Source of the DNA: PVC group bacterium
GTDB lineage: Bacteria; Verrucomicrobiota; Kiritimatiellia; SS1-B-03-39; UBA6053
NCBI GenBank assembly: GCA_003565035.1
Contig: PXDP01000236.1
Location: 1-14,371, forward strand
Length of the DNA: 14,371 bases
Reading direction: 5' to 3'
In this document: piece by piece, positions 5,999-12,000 of the stretch
How positions within the stretch are numbered: the stretch's first letter is position 1
How the letters are laid out: each line of letters opens with the position of its first letter
Translations under genes and position numbers: made by a program
The notes under the pieces: model-generated
Seen by the model: the letters and a program-made list of their open reading frames with translations, nothing else
Told to the model about the DNA's origin: nothing
Databases searched by the model: none

Positions 5999-6697
5999 AT
6001 GACATCCTTTCGCGATAGAAAACCTTTGTTTCATGCCGAATCCCGTGCTCTCCGCCGCGGGTTTACGCTGATAGAGCTGCTGATCACCATGGCGGTGATT
6101 ATCATCGTGTCCGGTTTTGTGATGACCGCCGTGGGCGGCAATGACGGCACCAATGAGTTAAATTCCGCTATCAGCCGCGCGGACGGTGTGTTTTCGCTGG
6201 CACGCTCCGCCGCCATCAGCCGCAAGACCCCGGTGCGGGTGCTTGTATGTAATGATGCGAGTTTAGGCGGGCCAAATGGACCCTTTTTACGTTTTTTAAC
6301 CATTTACTTTTTTGATCAGGAGTCAGAGCAGTGGCAGCCATTTATGGAAGGTGAATTTTTACCCCAGGGAATTTTTGTGGATGTGGCTTCAATTCAATCA
6401 GGAGATGGTGCCCGTTCATGGAATATCACCAGCACGGAGGTCATCAACCATCAGGCCATCAGTTCAAATGCACCGTTGATTGGCGGAACAGGCGGCAATT
6501 GGCTGGTGTACGAGTTTCACGCAAACGGGACGGCCAGGGACCCGATGTCACGGTTTGTCGTCGGGCGTTCGATCCAGGCCCAACCCTTCAATGTGGTGCC
6601 TAATCAATATATGCGGGCCGGATTTGTCTTGTTCCGCAGTGGCAAAGTCGTCCATTTCCAAAGCCCCGAACACTTGCTGGGAGCGCTCCAACCATGA
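5999..6697 (+). CDS. Prepilin-type protein, GspH-like (pilin cassette protein D-like)
   Basis: This is a type IV pilin-like minor subunit of a pseudopilus or related export machine. A short basic leader ends RRG, followed by FTLIELLITMAVIIIVSG. Prepilin peptidase would cut after Gly21 and methylate Phe22, and Glu26 is the conserved Glu+5. The helix (about 22-45) is both membrane anchor and assembly spine. Behind it, AISRADGVFSLARSAAISRKTPVRV is the pattern of GspH/FimT-type pseudopilins and of the verrucomicrobial cassette protein D. The C-terminal half is a variable beta-rich region with more A and T. The product is 232 residues from ATG 5999; an in-frame TTG at 5990 would add three. It opens a three-gene operon through an ATGA overlap. 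The specific substrate or machine is unknown. Confidence 0.82.
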   Translation: MTSFRDRKPLFHAESRALRRGFTLIELLITMAVIIIVSGFVMTAVGGNDGTNELNSAISRADGVFSLARSAAISRKTPVRVLVCNDASLGGPNGPFLRFLTIYFFDQESEQWQPFMEGEFLPQGIFVDVASIQSGDGARSWNITSTEVINHQAISSNAPLIGGTGGNWLVYEFHANGTARDPMSRFVVGRSIQAQPFNVVPNQYMRAGFVLFRSGKVVHFQSPEHLLGALQP

Positions 6698-7305
6698 TGC
6701 AAATTTCAACCTCCACCCACCGTCGCGCGGGCTTTACCCTGGCGGAGATCCTGCTGGCGATGCTGGTGTTTGCCATCGCCATCACCACTATTTTGGCCCT
6801 GCTGGCCCGCTCCATCGAAACCGTGGACGAAATTGTCCTCAAAGACGAGGCTATGCGCCTGAGCAGCGCGGTGGAACGGGAGTTGTCACGGATTCCCTTT
6901 AATGATTTGTTTCCACAGGTTAGGCAGGCCACCTTTGCCAACCCTTTGGAGTTGAATGTTTTCCATTATCGTGCTGAATACGATGAAAATCGTACTCCGC
7001 ACCCTGACCGGACCGACGCAGATGCATTAATCCTGCCTTTTGTCACATTTCGTGCATCACCACAAACTGAACCATTTACTCAGGAAACTGCATTTGGTGC
7101 GCGTGATGGACGATTTTTCAGAGTTTTGTTAAGTGTTTCTCCCACCAATCCTATACAGGGTGATCTTTCTGCAATTGATCCGGATGATTATGAGTCCGCA
7201 GCCATCGTTCTGTATGCGAGGTTTATTCCATTAGGAGCACCGGGGATTAATACCCCTGCGACACCCCGGGTCATTTACTCCTATAACTTTGCGGTGAGAC
7301 GATGA
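6694..7305 (+). CDS. Prepilin-type protein, GspI-like (pilin cassette protein B-like)
   Basis: The 203-residue product has leader ...HRRAG and mature start FTLAEILLAMLVFAIAITT; cleavage after Gly13, Glu18 at position +5. The helix continues into a polar stretch (SIETVDEIVLKDEAMRLSSAVERELSRI), as in GspI. The rest has no recognised fold by eye. Position and order between H-like and J-like genes fit the GspH-I-J order of type II secretion loci, but the protein is longer than typical GspI. The verrucomicrobial pilin cassette protein B is the alternative. It joins its neighbours by ATGA overlaps on both sides. The section around 6950-7250 is visibly lower in GC and has less biased codon use than the first 200 bases, so the exposed part seems to evolve faster than the helix. 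Confidence 0.8.
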   Translation: MMQISTSTHRRAGFTLAEILLAMLVFAIAITTILALLARSIETVDEIVLKDEAMRLSSAVERELSRIPFNDLFPQVRQATFANPLELNVFHYRAEYDENRTPHPDRTDADALILPFVTFRASPQTEPFTQETAFGARDGRFFRVLLSVSPTNPIQGDLSAIDPDDYESAAIVLYARFIPLGAPGINTPATPRVIYSYNFAVRR

Positions 7306-8210
7306 AAACAATGCATAACGTTTCTACAGTTCGTTCGAGCCGTCAAGGTTTTACCCTGATGGAAGTACTCGTCAGTTCCGCGCTGACGGTGGTGATTCTC
7401 ACCATGCTGTTCACGGTGCTGATCGGAGCGATGAACGCCTGGCAGACCGGCACCAACCGACTGCAGGGCAACGCGGATGCCCGCATGGCCCTGGACAGCA
7501 TAGCCCAGGATTTACAGAGCATGGTCGTTCGGCAGACGACCCTTGGAACGCTTGGTCAGGAATGGTTGTACGCAAACACAGTTCAAACTCCGAATGCCCC
7601 CGCCGGGCATGAATCAACCTGGCTGACGTTTTTCTCGCCTTCTCTGGACCGGCAGCCCGGCCAGCAGGGCGACATTGTGGCTGTCAGCTACCGGGTCGGG
7701 TATCAGGATGCCCTCTCCGAGACAGATGAACCCAGGTTTCGAATTTTCGGACTCTACAAACACATGATGGACACTCGAAACACGTTTATTCATGCGCTGG
7801 GGCGGGAAGACACTCGGGAGGGGTTCTGGTTAGGAAATATTACGTTGGATACTAACCCCTTCTCACCAGGTACGGTGAATTCGCTGGACCGCCGCAGTCT
7901 CCTGATTCCGAATGTGGTGGATTTTACAGTGAACTGGATCGTTTCCAGCGATGACACTTTGGGCGATCTTCCCAGTGGCCTAGATGTGATTCGTATTAAT
8001 AACAGCTTCCGCGCAGGGACAGGAACCCCTGGAACTGAATACCCAGGCACCCGTCTGGATGCGGCCGACATCTCTCTAACGATCCTGACCGAAGAAGGAA
8101 TGCGGATGGTACAGACCTTTGCACGGGCTGGGACGTTGGCTCAAAACCTCAACCGCGTCATCCGCGAGCATGGCCGGGTGTACACGAAACGGGTGAAAAT
8201 CGAGTATTAA
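7302..8210 (+). CDS. Prepilin-type protein, GspJ-like (pilin cassette protein C-like)
   Basis: The 302-residue product starts with a Ser/Arg-rich leader ending RQG, then FTLMEVLVSSALTVVILTML; cleavage after Gly16, Glu21 at position +5. The helix is followed by AWQTGTNRLQGNADARMALDSIAQDL, the Trp-plus-helix and 'ARMALDxIxxDL' pattern of GspJ and of the verrucomicrobial cassette protein C. The large C-terminal part is beta-rich (for example DIVAVSYRVGYQ, VVDFTVNWIVSS, DISLTILTEEGM), fitting a pseudopilin head. A GGTGAG stretch about 6 bases before the ATG could serve as ribosome site, alongside the ATGA overlap. It is the last gene of the trio; no GspK-like protein, ATPase, secretin or inner-membrane platform gene is present, so it must work with a machine encoded elsewhere. 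Confidence 0.8.
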   Translation: MKTMHNVSTVRSSRQGFTLMEVLVSSALTVVILTMLFTVLIGAMNAWQTGTNRLQGNADARMALDSIAQDLQSMVVRQTTLGTLGQEWLYANTVQTPNAPAGHESTWLTFFSPSLDRQPGQQGDIVAVSYRVGYQDALSETDEPRFRIFGLYKHMMDTRNTFIHALGREDTREGFWLGNITLDTNPFSPGTVNSLDRRSLLIPNVVDFTVNWIVSSDDTLGDLPSGLDVIRINNSFRAGTGTPGTEYPGTRLDAADISLTILTEEGMRMVQTFARAGTLAQNLNRVIREHGRVYTKRVKIEY

Positions 8211-8254
8211 GCGCTGTAAACGTTTAATCGGACATGGTTTGTCTTTTTTCTTTC

Positions 8255-8282
8255 ACGCAGGCTTGTCAAAGCCTGCGTTTTT
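8255..8282 (+). terminator. Intrinsic terminator of the prepilin operon
   Basis: ACGCAGGCTT (8255-8264), loop GTCA and AAGCCTGCGT (8269-8278) form a perfect 10-base-pair stem running into TTTTT. It ends 45 bases after the last prepilin gene. The 71 bases from there to the next start are AT-rich and probably hold the next promoter, but no clear -35/-10 pair was found. Confidence 0.92.
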
Positions 8283-8353
8283 CATTATTCGCCTTACATA
8301 CTCAAAAGTTTTATATCGCACCTCATTTTTTGTTGCCCCGGAATTGATTCACT

Positions 8354-9094
8354 ATGAGCGAAACCACTTTACCCCGAAAACCCCTGATTGAGGCTGAAAA
8401 CCTGGAGCGGGCCTATGCCTCCGGCGAAGAGGTGGTGTATGCGATCAAGGATGTGACGCTGAACATTTATCCGGGTGAATATCTTTCGCTGATGGGACCC
8501 TCCGGTTCCGGCAAGAGTACCTTTTTTAATATGGTGGGGGCGCTGGACATTCCCACCGGCGGGACAATTTCCATTGGCGGACGGGATTTGCGCAAACTCA
8601 AACCGCCGCAACTGGCGTATTTGCGCTGTGTGAATATCGGATACATTTTTCAGAACTACAACCTGATTGAGGTGGTCAGTGCCATGCGCAATGTCACCTT
8701 GCCGATGCGTTTCCGGGGCCTCACGGAGGCGGAGGCGCAGGAAAAAGCGGCGGTTCTCCTGGAGCAGGTGGGGCTGGGCCAGCGGATGCACCACCTGCCG
8801 GGCGAATTGTCGGGAGGCCAGCAGCAGCGCGTGGCCATTGCCCGGGCGCTGGCAAACGATCCGAGTCTGCTGCTGGCGGATGAGCCGACCGCGAACCTGG
8901 ACAGCAAAACCGGATTGCAGATTGTGGAACTGCTGAGCCAGTTGAGTAAAGACCGCGGGGTGACCGTGGTTTCCGCCACCCATGACCACAACATGCTGGC
9001 CGTGAGTGACCGCGTGGTGTATCTCCGGGGGGGTGAAGTGGAGCGGGTTGTAAACCGTGAAGATTTGGACATTCAGGTGGGACATATCGAATGA
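8354..9094 (+). CDS. ABC transporter ATP-binding protein, LolD/MacB family
   Basis: This is a cytoplasmic ATPase of the family that drives FtsX-type permeases (LolCDE, MacB, FtsEX). The 246-residue product has Walker A GPSGSGKST (48-56), Q-loop Gln100 in GYIFQNYNLIEVVSA, signature LSGGQ (152-156), Walker B LLLADEP (172-178) followed by TANLDSKTG, and switch His210 in SATHDHNM. The FQxYNLxxxxxAxxNVxLP pattern and ADEPTxNLD are characteristic of this group. No permease with the FtsX fold is present in the window. The next gene overlaps by ATGA and is a DUF6785 membrane protein, so either that is a new partner or the permease lies past the right edge. No Shine-Dalgarno sequence precedes ATG 8354, the first gene after a terminator. 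LolD itself is less likely because no LolC or LolE is adjacent. Confidence 0.93.
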   Translation: MSETTLPRKPLIEAENLERAYASGEEVVYAIKDVTLNIYPGEYLSLMGPSGSGKSTFFNMVGALDIPTGGTISIGGRDLRKLKPPQLAYLRCVNIGYIFQNYNLIEVVSAMRNVTLPMRFRGLTEAEAQEKAAVLLEQVGLGQRMHHLPGELSGGQQQRVAIARALANDPSLLLADEPTANLDSKTGLQIVELLSQLSKDRGVTVVSATHDHNMLAVSDRVVYLRGGEVERVVNREDLDIQVGHIE

Positions 9095-11982
9095 AAAACG
9101 GAATGAAGTATGCACTGACGATTTTCCTGGGAGCCCTGCTGATTGCGGTCATCACGCCGCTGGTCCAGTTCAGTACCCTGAATATGACCAACCACGATTT
9201 GGAAACATCCGCCGCCTCGGGCTGGGTCTTCGGCCTGTTGTTTGCGTTTATGCTGGCGGCGGTCGCCATGCGTCTGATTACCCGGAAAGCCTGGCTGAAC
9301 CGCGGCCAGGTTGTGGTGGTGTTCGCCATGCTGTCGGTTGCGGTTCCGGTGATGAATTTGGGTCTGATCCGTCCGCTGATTCTGATGCTGCGGGCGGTGC
9401 AGGTTCATTATGTGAATTTCGGGGTGGATACATACCGCCGGGCGTATCAGGAGCAGTCCCCGGACTGGTTTCCAGTGGTGCCGACCACCGAGGGTTTGGC
9501 GCATCACAAGGCGGACCGGCTGTTGCGTTTGCTGAATGACGAGGGGCTGGTTCGGCGGCGTCAGTCGGCCATGAACCGCTGGCTGCTGGAGATTCAGATC
9601 GAGGCCCGCCGGCTTGAGGCGGGAGAAGCCCCCCGCGAGGGGAGCGCTGCATCGCTGCTTGAAGAGCTGAATGCCCTGGGGCTGGTCGAAGTGGAGCGGG
9701 TGCGGCAGACCGTCGACCGGGATGAATCCCTGCAGTCGGTTGCCGCCGCCCTGGGCGTGGACGCGCCACTGCGCGAGCGTCTGGCCACGCTTCAGGCCGG
9801 CAGTATCGAAGCACTGGCCTGGCTGGAACCGCAGATTCTGGATTTGGACGAGCGTACCCTGTATTTTGTCCCCACCCTGCGGGCCACCTTTGACCGAGGC
9901 GTTGTGGGGCGCCTGTCACGCCTGGAAGACCAAATGGAGCCCTCGGCGCGCGCGGCACTGCTGGAGCAGGCCCGCGGGATCGATGACCGACTTTCGGACT
10001 TGCGCGGTCAGGTGATGCGGCTGGGGGACCGTGACCGTTCCGCTCTGCTGCGGCTGCGCCGCGAGGCGTATTTGGAATCGTTCAGGGCACTGAGCGATCC
10101 GGAGGTTGCCGCGCTCCGTACGGAATTTATCTTCCGGTCCCGGACTCAGGAACGCAGGACGATGTTCGGTCAGCGGGCGCATGGCGATGTCCCGGGCCAT
10201 GATTTGTCCCCGCTGGAGGATTCCGTTTTCCGGACCAGTCAGGAAAAAGAGGATTTTTACACGCTGTCGTTCCGGCAACGGATCGGGTTTATCCGGGACC
10301 GGGTGTCCTGGAACATTTGGCTGACCCCGCTTCTGCGCTGGGGAAGCCTGTTTCTGGTGCTGTTTGTGTTTATGATGTGTCTGGCGGATTGGCTGCGCCG
10401 CAAATGGGTGGAGCGTGAAAATCTGGCCTTCCCGCTGGTGGAGGTGGCCGATTCACTGATCCGGCACGATTTTCGTCTGGAAACCGCAGAGGATCTGCTG
10501 CATCCGGAACGCCGCAAAGGTCTGTTTTCACCGGTGTTCTGGGCCGGATTTGCCCTGGGAATGCTGATCCTGGTGGTCGAAGGGATGGGCTATTACGGTC
10601 CGGGCAGTCCCAAGGTTATGGCCCTGGATGTGACCGAAAACCTGTTTGCCACCGGAGTGTTGCGGGAACTGAACAATCTGGTTTTTGTGCTCTCTCCGAT
10701 CCTGGTGGGACTGTTCTTTCTGGTGAGTCTGGAGATCAGCTTCTCGGTTTGGGCGCTTTACCTGATCTACCGGATTACGTTTTTGGTTGTTGGGCTGAAT
10801 GCCCAGGGGGCGATCCGCGATCCGAACCATGTGGGCTGGGCCTCCCGGGCGTTTCCCTTTGAACTGGAACAGCTTTTAGGTGCCGGCATCTGTTTTGGTC
10901 TGATTTTGCTCTATAAATCAGTGGAGCGGCGCGGCGGAAAACCGAAGCCGGACCCGGAGACCCGTCCGAAAGGCAATCCGTATCTTCCGGGACGGCTGAC
11001 CCAAATTGGGTTGATTCTCATGCCGATTCTGGCCTGGCTGCTGATTCGCGATCTCGGGATGCGTCATACCGGCATGGCCCTTATTTTTGGTGTGGTGGTG
11101 CTGCTGCTGGTCATCAGTTCCGCGCGAATGCGGGCGGAGACCGGTCTTCCCATGCAGCATGTCGCGTACGACTTTACCCGTTTGCCCATGGTGTTGGGGA
11201 TGTCGGGGGCGATGGGCGTGAAATCGTTCCTGAATTATTTTGCCCTGGCCTTTTTGCCCGTGACGCTCCTGTTCCGGCTGTTGCCTCAGCAGCTTGAGAA
11301 TTTGGAGCTGGCCCGGCGCCATCAGGTGAAAGGGACGCTGATTGCCGTCGCCTCGCTGGTGGCCTTCATCACCGCCATCGGCACGGGCATGTTCAGCCTG
11401 CTGATTCTTTCGCACTGGATGGGCGGCGATGCTCTGGGGGTCGCCGCGCCGAATCAGGGTCCGGATATGACCGGGGTGATGTCCTACCCGCTCTGGGTGT
11501 CGCACTTCCTCGGGGAAGAAGGGCTGGACACCTTCACCCGGCCGCACGGCATGCGCCTGCTGTTTGTGGGGGTTGGGGCGGCGATTTTCGCGGTGCTCTC
11601 GGTTTTGCGCAGCCGGGTGCTGAAATTCCCGTTTCACCCGCTCGGATATCTGCTGTTTCTGTTCAGTGTGTACCATGTCTGGATCAGTCCCTATCACAAA
11701 GGGATCGCCGGAGCGGATCTTGGCGGAGCCTCCTGGCTCTGGGGAAGCGCGTTTGTGGCCTGGGGCCTGAAAAGCCTCATCATCAAATACGGCGGCATGA
11801 ACACCTACCGGAGCGCGAAGCCTGGCTTCATTGGTTTGATTGTCGGTGCTCTGGTGGCCGTGTTCCTGATCAATTTGGTGGATTTGTCTGTTTCCATTCG
11901 CGCTACAAATCCGGCGTTTGAACCCACAGATACGCAGAAGATGTTTATCGACAATCCCGCATTCACCCCCCGCGTGTATTAA
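9091..11982 (+). CDS. Polytopic membrane protein, DUF6785/DUF6784 (transporter-like) with large inserted domain
   Basis: The 963-residue product is of unknown function; the DUF6785/DUF6784 families resemble oligopeptide-transporter-type membrane proteins. Roughly 14-16 membrane segments are visible, starting at about 7-25, 44-62 and 73-95 and continuing from 413 to 932. Recognisable blocks are LRRKWVERENLAFPLVEV (435-452), SLEISFSVWALYLIYR (546-561), a RAETGLPMQH loop (681-690), and the DUF6784-like end with FPFHPLGYLLF (847-857), IIKYGGMNTYR (897-907) and PGFIGLIVGALV (911-922). Between the third and fourth segments, about 111-405 is a hydrophilic, Arg/Glu/Leu-rich, probably helical region that family members I recall do not have; ordinary members are nearer 650 residues. 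An AGGTGG site 10 bases upstream and the ATGA overlap support the start. It lies between an ABC ATPase and an exported pseudo-peptidase, which suggests a shared envelope task. Confidence 0.82.
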   Translation: MKNGMKYALTIFLGALLIAVITPLVQFSTLNMTNHDLETSAASGWVFGLLFAFMLAAVAMRLITRKAWLNRGQVVVVFAMLSVAVPVMNLGLIRPLILMLRAVQVHYVNFGVDTYRRAYQEQSPDWFPVVPTTEGLAHHKADRLLRLLNDEGLVRRRQSAMNRWLLEIQIEARRLEAGEAPREGSAASLLEELNALGLVEVERVRQTVDRDESLQSVAAALGVDAPLRERLATLQAGSIEALAWLEPQILDLDERTLYFVPTLRATFDRGVVGRLSRLEDQMEPSARAALLEQARGIDDRLSDLRGQVMRLGDRDRSALLRLRREAYLESFRALSDPEVAALRTEFIFRSRTQERRTMFGQRAHGDVPGHDLSPLEDSVFRTSQEKEDFYTLSFRQRIGFIRDRVSWNIWLTPLLRWGSLFLVLFVFMMCLADWLRRKWVERENLAFPLVEVADSLIRHDFRLETAEDLLHPERRKGLFSPVFWAGFALGMLILVVEGMGYYGPGSPKVMALDVTENLFATGVLRELNNLVFVLSPILVGLFFLVSLEISFSVWALYLIYRITFLVVGLNAQGAIRDPNHVGWASRAFPFELEQLLGAGICFGLILLYKSVERRGGKPKPDPETRPKGNPYLPGRLTQIGLILMPILAWLLIRDLGMRHTGMALIFGVVVLLLVISSARMRAETGLPMQHVAYDFTRLPMVLGMSGAMGVKSFLNYFALAFLPVTLLFRLLPQQLENLELARRHQVKGTLIAVASLVAFITAIGTGMFSLLILSHWMGGDALGVAAPNQGPDMTGVMSYPLWVSHFLGEEGLDTFTRPHGMRLLFVGVGAAIFAVLSVLRSRVLKFPFHPLGYLLFLFSVYHVWISPYHKGIAGADLGGASWLWGSAFVAWGLKSLIIKYGGMNTYRSAKPGFIGLIVGALVAVFLINLVDLSVSIRATNPAFEPTDTQKMFIDNPAFTPRVY

Positions 11983-12000
11983 TGGAAGTGATCTGAAGAT

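Noticed and set aside
8217..8226. TAAACGTTTA palindrome resembling a LacI-family operator
   Set aside because: It lies between the last prepilin stop and the terminator, so it is not placed to control a promoter; a 10-base palindrome is expected by chance fairly often.
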